Notes under the pieces: model-generated | Seen by the model: the letters and a program-made list of their open reading frames with translations, nothing else | Told to the model about the DNA's origin: nothing | The model's database searches: none | Shown: in pieces, positions 5,535 through 11,942 of the stretch | How the letters are laid out: the number at the start of each line of letters is the position of its first letter | How positions within the stretch are numbered: the stretch's first letter is position 1 | NCBI GenBank assembly: GCA_022561675.1 | Contig: JADFQT010000045.1 | Location: forward strand, 1-11,942 | Direction of reading: 5' to 3' | DNA from: Chloroflexota bacterium | Lineage (GTDB): Bacteria; Chloroflexota; Dehalococcoidia; Lucifugimonadales; UBA3495 | Length of the DNA stretch: 11,942 nucleotides | Program-made: the position numbers and the translations under genes

Positions 5535-6662
5535 CTAGACGTTTACCGCGCGCTGGGATTTTTCGGAAACCCGCTGCAAATACCGCTCCTCCATGGTCAT
5601 CGAGGCTCCCTTGCCTCCCCTTCGCACCATGATTATCTCGGACATGATGCTTACGGCCAGCTCTTCCGGCGTCAGCCCGCCAATGTCCAATCCAATGGGG
5701 GCGCGCACCTGTTGGAGGCGCTCCAGCGGGATGCCCTGCTGAAGCAGGCGCTGGTAAATCATCAGGGTCTTGCGGCGGCTTCCCAGCAGGCCAATATACC
5801 TGGCTTTGGTCGACAGCGCCGACTCCAGGGCCAGGTCGTCGTACCTGTGTCCGCGGGTTGCGACGACCACGTAGCTGTTCACGTTCAGAGTAAGGTGGTC
5901 AGCCCAGCCTTCATACCCCGTGACCAGGGTTTGCTCGGCGTAGGAAAAACGCTCTTCGTTGGCGAATTCTGGGCGGTCATCAACTACGAATACCCGGTAC
6001 CCCAGCGTATGGGCCAGGTCGGCGGTGGCCTTGCCCACGTGCCCGCCGCCCACCATTACCAGGGTCGGCGGAGTGGTGAACCCCTCGACGAAGACCTCGG
6101 TCCCTTCGTCGGTGGTAAAACTCTCGACGGCGCCTACCTGGGCGACCCGTTCCCCCACCGCAGTGGCTTTTTCATCCAGCTGGGAGCTCCCCAGGGAGCC
6201 GGCTACCGAGCCGTCCAGCCGGAGCAATAGCTTGGCGCCGAGATTGGTCGCTCCTTCGGACACGTTAACCACCGTGGCCAGGGCCACCGCATCGCCGCCT
6301 TCGTAGGCCTTTAGCACTTCGGCTCCAATTTCGAGGAAATCCGTGCCTTCCCAGAAGGGCTCTAGATAGAAGTACATGGTGCCGCCGCAGACCAGGCCGT
6401 CCCGGGCGGCAATATCCTCGTTCAGGTAGTAGTTCTTGAACTCCGGCCCGCCATGATTGTGCAGAATTTCCCTGGCGGCAAACCAGATATCCCCTTCCAC
6501 GCACCCTCCTCCTAAGGTGCCGACGCCGGTGCCATCCTCTCGCACCAGCAGCATGGCGCCGGACTTTTGGGGAGTCGATCCCTTGGTGCGGACTACCGTG
6601 GCCAAGACACAAGGCTGGCCGTCGCTGAGCAGGTTGACCGCTTCTTGAATAGCTTCTTTCAT
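5535..6662 (-). CDS. xdhC: XdhC/CoxI-family molybdenum hydroxylase maturation protein
   Basis: The protein (375 aa) helps load sulfurated Moco into xanthine dehydrogenase- or CO dehydrogenase-like enzymes. The N-terminal XdhC_CoxI domain (about 12-105) has TKGSTPQKSGAMLL, GGGCVEGD (51-58) and VCGG (91-94), with the conserved Cys of each motif. A middle segment follows. The C-terminal Rossmann XdhC_C domain (about 198-345) has VMVGGGHVGKA (203-212), RGHRYDD (270-276), GLLGSRRK (291-298) and APIGLDIGG (321-329). Fusion of both domains is the full-length form of the family. The ATG at 6660-6662 has GAGGTAG upstream at a long spacing of about 10 nt. It leads an operon with mocA. No hydroxylase subunit gene is in the window. 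Confidence 0.92.
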   Translation of the reverse strand: MKEAIQEAVNLLSDGQPCVLATVVRTKGSTPQKSGAMLLVREDGTGVGTLGGGCVEGDIWFAAREILHNHGGPEFKNYYLNEDIAARDGLVCGGTMYFYLEPFWEGTDFLEIGAEVLKAYEGGDAVALATVVNVSEGATNLGAKLLLRLDGSVAGSLGSSQLDEKATAVGERVAQVGAVESFTTDEGTEVFVEGFTTPPTLVMVGGGHVGKATADLAHTLGYRVFVVDDRPEFANEERFSYAEQTLVTGYEGWADHLTLNVNSYVVVATRGHRYDDLALESALSTKARYIGLLGSRRKTLMIYQRLLQQGIPLERLQQVRAPIGLDIGGLTPEELAVSIMSEIIMVRRGGKGASMTMEERYLQRVSEKSQRAVNV

Positions 6663-7002
6663 TTGGCTACTACCTCATTTAATGACTAGAGCCTAAAGAT
6701 GACGAGGGGAGCTTGACGGGTGGAGCCTACTGAATGAAGAACACCACTTGACGAACCCCGGGTGGAGCGGAATCATCCACTGGCTTCAGCCGAAAGTGAA
6801 ACAATGCCCTGGTTCCGTGTTCTGCATCTAGCTTATCAAAGACCGTCTGAATTTAGCAAACGCCCTCGGCAAGCGACTTCCGCGATGGCTCCGGCGCTCT
6901 CCGCATTGGGCTCGGACTTGGGATAGAAAACCAACCCCCCGGAACTGATGCGAGCGGGCAGTACAGAGGTGTCGCCGGAGGCCCAAACCAAGTATAATAT
7001 AA
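6663..7002. other. Divergent intergenic region between xdhC and the C26 gene, with a direct repeat
   Basis: I see no gene in these 340 bp. A split direct repeat is present: CTTGACG and GGGTGGAGC occur fused and overlapping at 6712-6726, and again separated by 6 bp at 6747-6768. The second CTTGACG gives a plus-strand TTGACG with AATCAT 17 bp on (4 of 6 to a -10), a possible distal promoter for the C26 gene. No convincing minus-strand promoter for xdhC was found by eye. A clean TATAAT lies at the right end. Confidence 0.5.
6993..6998 (+). promoter_or_regulatory. Consensus -10 box directly before the C26 gene start
   Basis: TATAAT lies only 4 bp before the first ATG (7003). I see no good -35 at 16-18 bp and no ribosome-binding site between it and the start codons. 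Transcription would begin at about 7004-7009, at or within a few bases of the ATGs at 7003 and 7009, pointing to a leaderless or near-leaderless mRNA. Confidence 0.5.
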
Positions 7003-7734
7003 ATGTTCATGACAATCATTATTATGACTTCTGCCGACTCCCGAAATCCCCGTCGGTATGTTCAGGTGTTGGAGGATTTGGGGGCGGAAGTCAGGGTGCT
7101 TAGTCCATTGGAGGACCGGGCGGAGGACCAGCCGACGGAGAGGTTGATGGAGGGAGGAGGAGGCCTGCTGTTGCCCGGTGGCCCCGACATAGACCCCACC
7201 TTGTACGGGCAATCTCCGGACCCGGATGCCGGACTGGAGGTTTGTCGCCCGCTGGACGATCTGGACCTGCGTCTCCTGAACTTTGCGCTGGACCAGGACA
7301 TGCCGGTGCTGGCCATCTGCAGGGGCATGCAGCTGCTCAATGTCGCCCGGGGTGGGCAGCTGCTTCAAAACCTGCCAGGGCACCGGGCCGAGCGGCATGA
7401 GGAGCGCTGGGTGCCCCAGACCCACACGATTTTCCTTTCGCCTGGCGCAAAAGCCGCTGCGGTTATCGGCAGCGCCGGGTTTTTCCGGGTCAACAGCCTG
7501 CATCACCAGGGATTGAACGAAGCCCAGCGCTCCCCCCGACTTATGACCACCGCCTATTCGGTGGAGGACGGATTGGTCGAGGCGCTGGAGAGCCCCGAAC
7601 ACAGCTGGGTAATCGGTTTCCAGTGTCACCCGGAGCGTCAGGATGAGGTCCCACGCAGCTTTGCCAATCTTTTCGCCGCTTTCCTCGACCGGGCTGAGAT
7701 GCATCAGCAGAAAGCTGGAGCTGCGGCTCCGTAA
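7003..7734 (+). CDS. Peptidase C26 / class I glutamine amidotransferase-like hydrolase (PuuD type)
   Basis: Up to 243 residues, cytosolic. The family hydrolyses gamma-glutamyl amide bonds, for example gamma-glutamyl-GABA. Visible are LLLPGGPDIDPTLYG (55-69, typical of PuuD-like proteins), the nucleophile elbow AICRGMQLLNV with Cys106, VNSLHHQGLN, and GFQCHPERQ with His209 and Glu211 completing the triad. ATGs at 7003, 7009 and 7024 all precede or interrupt the first strand (TIIIMTSA), none with a Shine-Dalgarno. Given the -10 at 6993-6998, a leaderless start at 7003 or 7009 is likely; I list the longest. It lies 79 bp upstream of gyrA on the same strand. The substrate is unknown. Confidence 0.87.
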   Translation: MFMTIIIMTSADSRNPRRYVQVLEDLGAEVRVLSPLEDRAEDQPTERLMEGGGGLLLPGGPDIDPTLYGQSPDPDAGLEVCRPLDDLDLRLLNFALDQDMPVLAICRGMQLLNVARGGQLLQNLPGHRAERHEERWVPQTHTIFLSPGAKAAAVIGSAGFFRVNSLHHQGLNEAQRSPRLMTTAYSVEDGLVEALESPEHSWVIGFQCHPERQDEVPRSFANLFAAFLDRAEMHQQKAGAAAP

Positions 7735-7813
7735 TACCGTAAGCCACGCCTTTAGCCTCAAAATGAATACTGCGCCCGCAGCGAGCCCAGCAACTCACAA
7801 GGAGCATTAGCAT

Positions 7814-10330
7814 ATGGTAACCGCGACACCAACTCCCCCCGGCGGGCAGATCAGGCCGGTTCGGATTCAGGAGGAGATGCGCACCTCCTACCTTACCTAC
7901 GCCATGAGCGTCATCGTCGCCCGGGCCCTGCCCGATGTGCGTGACGGTCTGAAGCCGGTCCAGAGGCGGATTCTGTACGCCATGGAGGAGATGGGAATCC
8001 GCAACAATACCTCTCACAAGAAAAGCGCTCGCATCGTTGGAGAGGTGCTGGGTAAATACCATCCCCACGGGGACAACTCGGTTTACGATGCCATGGTCCG
8101 CATGGCCCAGCCCTTCTCCCTGCGCTATCCCTTGGTGGATGGGCAGGGCAACTACGGCAGCGTTGATGGCGACCCTCCGGCGGCGATGCGCTACACCGAA
8201 GCCAGGCTGGCGAATATCGCCCAGGAAATGCTGGCCGATATCGACCTGAATACGGTCGATTTCAGCTCCAACTTCGACGACTCCATTGAGGAGCCGGTGG
8301 TCCTGCCGAGCCGCCTGCCCAACATGCTGCTGAACGGCGCCACGGGCATAGCCGTGGGAATGGCGACCAATATCCCTCCCCATAATTTGAATGAGATCTG
8401 CGATGCGCTGATCCATGTTATTGATAATCCCGATTGCACCACGGAGGATCTGCTGAAACTGGTGCCCGGGCCAGACTTCCCCACGGCGGGCATTATTCGT
8501 GGCACTTCCGGCATTGTGGAGGCCTACAACACTGGGCGCGGCCGAATAATGATGGAGGCGGCCACGGAGATTGAGGAGGTTCGCGGCGGGCGGGAGTGGA
8601 TTATCATTACCGAGCTTCCCTACCAGGTGAATAAGGCCAACTTGGTGGAGAAGATCGCCCAACTGGTTAGGGACAAGCGCATCGACGGCATCTCGGATAT
8701 TCGAGATGAGTCGGACCGGCACGGCATGCGGGTGGTGGTGGAGCTACGGAGGGACGCCCAGGCCAATATCGTACTGAACAACCTGTACAAGCACACCACC
8801 CTTCGGACCTCCTTCAACGTGATCATGCTGGCCCTGGTCGATGGACAACCCCAAGTGCTGCCGTTGAAGCGATGCCTTACTCTGTTCATCGAACACCGCC
8901 AGGAGGTTATTCGGCGCAGGTCTGAGTTTCTGCTGAAACGAGCTCAAGACCGGGACCACATAGTTCAGGGTCTGCTACTGGCCCTCGAACGGATGGATGA
9001 AGTCATTCAGATCATTCGGGCTTCCCAGGACGTGGAAGCCGCCCGCAATAATTTGATGGAAACCCTGGTCTTGACCCAGGTGCAGGCCCAGGCCATCCTC
9101 GACATGCAGCTGAGGCGTCTGGCAGCCCTGGAACGGGAGCGTCTGGAAAACGAGCATCGGGAGCTCATGAACACCATCGCCTCCCTGGAGGAGCTGCTGG
9201 CCAACCCCGCCAAGATCCTGGAGCAGGTCAAATCGGAAACCGAAAAGCTGAAGAAGGATTACGGCGACGCGCGCCGCACCGTTATCGATCCGCAGGAGCT
9301 TGGAGGTCAGACGGATGAGGAATTTGTCACCCACCAGGACATGGTGGTGACCCTCAGCCAGAGGGGTTACATCAAGCGGGTGCCCTGCGATACCTACCGC
9401 ACCCAGCATCGGGGCGGGAAGGGCGTGCGCGGCATGACCACGCGCGAGGATGACGCCCTGCTGGATTTGGTGGTGGTCGACACCCATGACACCCTGCTGT
9501 TTTTTAGCAATAAGGGGCGGGTCTATCCCCTGAGGGTTTTCCGCATACCCGGAGAGTCATCTCGTACCGCGCGGGGCACCCTGCTGGTCAACCTGATACC
9601 CCTGGCCCAGGGAGAGCAGGTGCAGGCCATACTGCCGGTAGAAAACCCCAGGGAGGAGGATTTGCTGATTCTGGCCACCCGCCTGGGGGAGGTGAAAGCC
9701 CTGCGGAGGGGTCAGCTATCCAACATCCAGAACCGGGGGCTGATTGTTATGGACCTGGAGCCGGGCGACGAGCTGGTCAGCGTGGCCCAACTGGGCGATG
9801 CCCAGGACGTGGTGATGATATCGGCGAAAGGACAGGCCATCCGCTTCTCGGTGGAAGGCCTGAGGCCCCGCTCCCGGGCCGCCGGCGGGGTCCGGGGAAT
9901 GAGGCTGCTGGATGGTGATACGATAATCGGCATGAACACCATCTCTCCCAAGGACCACTTATTGGTGGTAAGCGAGGGCGGGTACGGCAAGCTAACCGCC
10001 ATGTCGCGGTATCCCCAACACTCCAGGGGAGGGCAGGGCGTGCGAACCTTCCGGGTTACCGATAAGACCGGTCCGGTGGCGGCAGCCCGGGTGGTGGTGG
10101 ACCTAGCCGGTCAGGAGGTTTTCATTATCTCCGCCAAGGCACAGGTGGTCAGAATCAACCTGGAAGATGTCCGGGTAGCCGGCCGCAACACCTCGGGTGT
10201 AATCGTTTGGCGGGACCGGGAACCGGACGACTTCGTGGCCTCGGTGGCGTGTTTCACGGAGAGTGATTACTCCCCCAAAAATTCTTCCGACAACGGACAT
10301 GAGCCTGAAAAGGAAGTTCCCAGCAGCTAG
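7814..10330 (+). CDS. gyrA: DNA gyrase subunit A
   Basis: This subunit (838 aa) cuts and rejoins DNA in the A2B2 gyrase that introduces negative supercoils. The start is ATG 7814 with AAGGAG at 7799-7804. The order is the winged-helix/tower part with KKSARIVGEVLGKYHPHGD (69-87), catalytic Arg126-Tyr127 in AAMRYTE, a coiled-coil part (about 360-490), and a C-terminal beta-pinwheel. The pinwheel carries a GyrA box QHRGGKG at 531-537, a variant of QRRGGKG that separates GyrA from ParC. In the quinolone-resistance region the sequence is GDNSVYD, so Asn88 sits at the E. coli Ser83 position and Asp92 at Asp87. The tail after about 815 is short and acidic/Ser-rich. gyrB is not adjacent here. No clear promoter lies in the 79 bp before it, so it may be read with the C26 gene. 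Confidence 0.98.
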   Translation: MVTATPTPPGGQIRPVRIQEEMRTSYLTYAMSVIVARALPDVRDGLKPVQRRILYAMEEMGIRNNTSHKKSARIVGEVLGKYHPHGDNSVYDAMVRMAQPFSLRYPLVDGQGNYGSVDGDPPAAMRYTEARLANIAQEMLADIDLNTVDFSSNFDDSIEEPVVLPSRLPNMLLNGATGIAVGMATNIPPHNLNEICDALIHVIDNPDCTTEDLLKLVPGPDFPTAGIIRGTSGIVEAYNTGRGRIMMEAATEIEEVRGGREWIIITELPYQVNKANLVEKIAQLVRDKRIDGISDIRDESDRHGMRVVVELRRDAQANIVLNNLYKHTTLRTSFNVIMLALVDGQPQVLPLKRCLTLFIEHRQEVIRRRSEFLLKRAQDRDHIVQGLLLALERMDEVIQIIRASQDVEAARNNLMETLVLTQVQAQAILDMQLRRLAALERERLENEHRELMNTIASLEELLANPAKILEQVKSETEKLKKDYGDARRTVIDPQELGGQTDEEFVTHQDMVVTLSQRGYIKRVPCDTYRTQHRGGKGVRGMTTREDDALLDLVVVDTHDTLLFFSNKGRVYPLRVFRIPGESSRTARGTLLVNLIPLAQGEQVQAILPVENPREEDLLILATRLGEVKALRRGQLSNIQNRGLIVMDLEPGDELVSVAQLGDAQDVVMISAKGQAIRFSVEGLRPRSRAAGGVRGMRLLDGDTIIGMNTISPKDHLLVVSEGGYGKLTAMSRYPQHSRGGQGVRTFRVTDKTGPVAAARVVVDLAGQEVFIISAKAQVVRINLEDVRVAGRNTSGVIVWRDREPDDFVASVACFTESDYSPKNSSDNGHEPEKEVPSS

Positions 10331-10427
10331 CCACCAGGTTGGAATTCGGGAGCGCGGTTGCGGCAGGTCCAGAAAGTTCTGTCCCCGGTAAAGTAGGGAT
10401 CAGGCCGGGTTATTGACGAGCCGCCAG

Positions 10428-10913
10428 TTACTGTCGAGCCGGATGATACCAACGGCTGCGGTAGAACATCAGGGGTTCGCCATCCTCATTCTGGCGAACC
10501 TCTTTTACTTCTCCCATGTAGACCGTGTGGTCGCCATATACGTGCGAACCAACCACGGTGCAGGAGAAAAACACCATTGACCCGTCCAAAAGAGGCACAT
10601 CTCCTTCGGCCATGGTGTACCCGTATATCATGTCCCCAGTGCGGTCCTCCGGCCGCTTGGCAAAGTAGGCGCCCAGATCCTCCTGCTCCTCGCTCAGGAT
10701 ATTGATTCCGAACTTCCCGCTACGCTCCACATACCCGTAGGTGTGGGTGCCGTGGGCCAAGCAAAGCAATACCGTCGGAGGATCCAAACATACCGAAGTG
10801 AAGGAATTGGCGGTCATGGAATGGGGTTCTCCCTGCTCATCCACACTGGTCACCACGGTAACTCCCGTAGCGAATCTGGACATAGCCGTTCGGAAATCAT
10901 CTTTGGAGCTCAA
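10428..10913 (-). CDS. Flavin reductase-like FMN-binding split-barrel protein
   Basis: This 161-residue cytosolic protein matches the Flavin_Reduct family (HpaC/HsaB type). It uses NAD(P)H to reduce FMN or FAD for a partner flavin-dependent monooxygenase. Signature parts are FRTAMSRFATGVTVVTS (7-23), HSMTANSFTSVCLDPPTVLL (31-50; usually GMTANSF, here S-M), GKFGINIL, and GDHTVYMGEV near 127-136. The start is TTG at 10911-10913, six nt after AAAGGGA; no in-frame ATG lies upstream, and the internal Met11 would delete part of the motif. A good promoter lies 30-60 bp upstream. It converges on gyrA. No monooxygenase partner is in the window. Confidence 0.9.
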   Translation of the reverse strand: MSSKDDFRTAMSRFATGVTVVTSVDEQGEPHSMTANSFTSVCLDPPTVLLCLAHGTHTYGYVERSGKFGINILSEEQEDLGAYFAKRPEDRTGDMIYGYTMAEGDVPLLDGSMVFFSCTVVGSHVYGDHTVYMGEVKEVRQNEDGEPLMFYRSRWYHPARQ

Positions 10914-10943
10914 ATCGCATCCCTTTCCATTGCCTTTGGCCCA

Positions 10944-10976
10944 ATTATAGTCGCTGGCGATGCCGCTGGCCAGCGG
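10944..10976 (-). promoter_or_regulatory. Promoter of the flavin reductase with an overlapping palindrome (possible operator)
   Basis: On the minus strand a perfect TATAAT (10944-10949) lies 17 bp from TGGCCA (10967-10972, 4 of 6 to TTGACA). The -35 is the centre of a perfect 14-bp palindrome CCGCTGGCCAGCGG (10963-10976). The half-site GCTGGC recurs at 10953-10958 and 10983-10988. A dimeric repressor bound here would block RNA polymerase; the regulator is unknown. Confidence 0.55.
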
Positions 10977-11018
10977 CGGTAGCTGGCGCCCATCCTCTGC
11001 GTCGGGACAATTGTTAAT

Positions 11019-11063
11019 GGGAGGTATCGTGACCCCTCCTAACCTCCCCTTATCAAGTGGAGG
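11019..11063. repeat. Competing inverted repeats in the flavin reductase/thiolase spacer
   Basis: GGGAGGT (11019-11025) pairs with ACCTCCC (11042-11048). Alternatively CCTCCCCTT (11043-11051) pairs with AAGTGGAGG (11055-11063) with one mismatch and a 3-nt loop. The CCTCCCCTTATCAAG style of hairpin resembles dispersed intergenic repeats of some genomes; copy number cannot be judged here. The rest of the 280-bp spacer (10914-11193) shows no gene. Confidence 0.45.
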
Positions 11064-11193
11064 GACAACTTAAACATCCTTTCAGGCGCTGCTGCAGGCC
11101 CGGCGCTATCTGAAGCCCGATGTTGAGGTCCAAGGGTTCAGGTCGTTTCGGTCCCCGATTGCTGGGCCCGGATTGTTGGCCAACGGATGACTG

Positions 11194-11942
11194 CTAGTCG
11201 GTGGCAAGCACCACGGTGCCGGTGGAGGACAGGGATCCGCCGGTGCCGTTCACGATGGATATCTTAGGATTTTGGCTAGCGTCTCGGCGGTGTTTGACCT
11301 GCCGGTCGCCGCACTCTCCCCGCAGTTGCCGGACCGCCTCCACCAGTAAAAAGCTCCCGTACATGCCGGGGTGGGTGTAGGAGAGTCCGCCGCCGCTGGT
11401 GTTCAAGGGAAAGTCGCCGCCCGGAGCGGTGCGCTGGCCGGCGACAAAGTCCGGAACCTCGCCGGGGCCGCAAAACCCCAGCCCCTCCAGGGTCAGCATC
11501 ACCGTGTAGGTGAAGGAGTCGTAGATCATCGTCAGGTCGATGTCGTCGTGGGTGATTCCAGCCCGGCCCATCGCCTTGGGACCGGACTCCCGGGCGATGA
11601 GAGAGGTAAAGGACGGCATGGTGCTGATGAGGCCGTGGTCGTGTCCCTCCGCCGCGCCCAGAACCCATACCGGCTGCTTCCGGCAATTCGCCGCCTTTTC
11701 CGCCGTGGTCACGATGATGGCCGCCCCGGAATCCGTTACTAGACAGCAATCGACCAGGTGGAAGGGCCAGGCCACCCAGCGGGAGTCGTGGTAGTCGTCG
11801 AAGGTCATGGGCGTGTCGTGCATCACGGCCTTGGGGTTTAAATTGGCCCACTTCCTGGTGGAGACGGCTATCTCCGCCATGGCTTGCCGGGTGCGGTCCT
11901 CGCCATACTCGTGCATGTAGCGGGTGCAGGCACGGGCGTCAT
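11194..11942 (-). CDS. Thiolase-like (SCP-x/acetyl-CoA acetyltransferase-like) protein, C-terminal part, cut by the right edge
   Basis: The frame is open to the right end with 248 visible residues; its start lies outside, and the Met at 11914-11916 is internal. Family marks are CCLVTDSGAAIIVTTAEKA, the YDSFTYTVMLTLEGLGFCG segment, FPLNTSGGGLSYTHPGMYG, and a C-terminal strand NGTGGSLSSTGTVVLATD. These match thiolase-superfamily proteins of the lipid-transfer/DitF type, often paired with a DUF35/OB-fold partner in steroid or fatty-acyl catabolism. The HPG of the second active-site loop is kept, but the C-terminal thiolase Cys motif (CxGGG-like) is replaced by NGTGG, so classical thiolysis is doubtful. 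The N-terminal Cys is outside the window. It is upstream of the flavin reductase gene on the same strand with a 280-bp gap, so probably separately transcribed. Confidence 0.85.
   Translation of the reverse strand, partial: DARACTRYMHEYGEDRTRQAMAEIAVSTRKWANLNPKAVMHDTPMTFDDYHDSRWVAWPFHLVDCCLVTDSGAAIIVTTAEKAANCRKQPVWVLGAAEGHDHGLISTMPSFTSLIARESGPKAMGRAGITHDDIDLTMIYDSFTYTVMLTLEGLGFCGPGEVPDFVAGQRTAPGGDFPLNTSGGGLSYTHPGMYGSFLLVEAVRQLRGECGDRQVKHRRDASQNPKISIVNGTGGSLSSTGTVVLATD

Noticed and set aside
6853..7761. 302-codon antisense frame across the C26 gene
   Set aside because: It covers the recognised C26 catalytic motifs on the other strand and has no recognisable domain.
7541..8722. 393-codon open frame antisense to the C26 gene and gyrA
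   Set aside because: It overlaps strongly conserved gyrA sequence; high-GC genes commonly leave long open frames on the opposite strand, and its composition is not protein-like.
10331..10427. Terminator between gyrA and the convergent flavin reductase
   Set aside because: Only short imperfect pairings (CCCGG/CCGGG, CAGAA/TTCTG) are visible and no T run follows.

Overview
The window reads as a moderately high-GC bacterial chromosome segment. The gene mix is a fosmidomycin-resistance-type transporter, RNase HI, MocA and XdhC maturation proteins, a C26 glutamine-amidotransferase-like hydrolase, GyrA, a flavin reductase and a thiolase-like protein. This would suit a Chloroflexota/Dehalococcoidia-like (SAR202-type) genome, but that assignment is an inference from gene content only, with no marker search behind it.

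Layout. (1) 1-1084, minus strand: a tRNA-Lys(CTT) gene with its own promoter, a GC-rich hairpin after its 3' end, a HEPN-domain protein gene that looks AT-richer than its neighbours, and the first 25 codons of another gene running off the left edge. The ribosome-binding site of that last gene is buried in a hairpin. This looks like an accessory segment next to a tRNA gene. (2) 1085-2577: a metallophosphoesterase gene (minus) with a plausible promoter, a G-quadruplex-capable tract behind it, and a 500-bp divergent spacer that may hold one small hypothetical gene. (3) 2578-4437, plus: an MFS transporter translationally adjacent to rnhA, followed by a hairpin. (4) 4513-4856, plus: a compact autonomous unit with a strong sigma70-type promoter, a heavily structured leader, a 46-codon ORF with a perfect AAGGAGG, and a 10-bp-stem terminator. 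I do not recognise the product, and this is the best candidate for something undescribed. (5) 4916-6662, minus: xdhC followed by mocA, a molybdenum-cofactor maturation pair without its hydroxylase subunits in view. (6) 7003-10330, plus: a peptidase C26-like gene whose transcript may be leaderless, then gyrA with Asn at the quinolone-determinant serine position. (7) 10428-11942, minus: a flavin reductase behind a promoter that overlaps a perfect 14-bp palindrome, then an intergenic repeat, then the C-terminal part of a thiolase-like gene cut by the right edge.

Functional links. MocA and XdhC would equip a molybdenum hydroxylase. The flavin reductase and the thiolase-like protein are common partners in aromatic or steroid-type catabolism, but the enzymes they would serve are not in the window. 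The HEPN/tRNA-Lys arrangement and the 46-codon transcript are the two places where the standard annotation does not explain the sequence.
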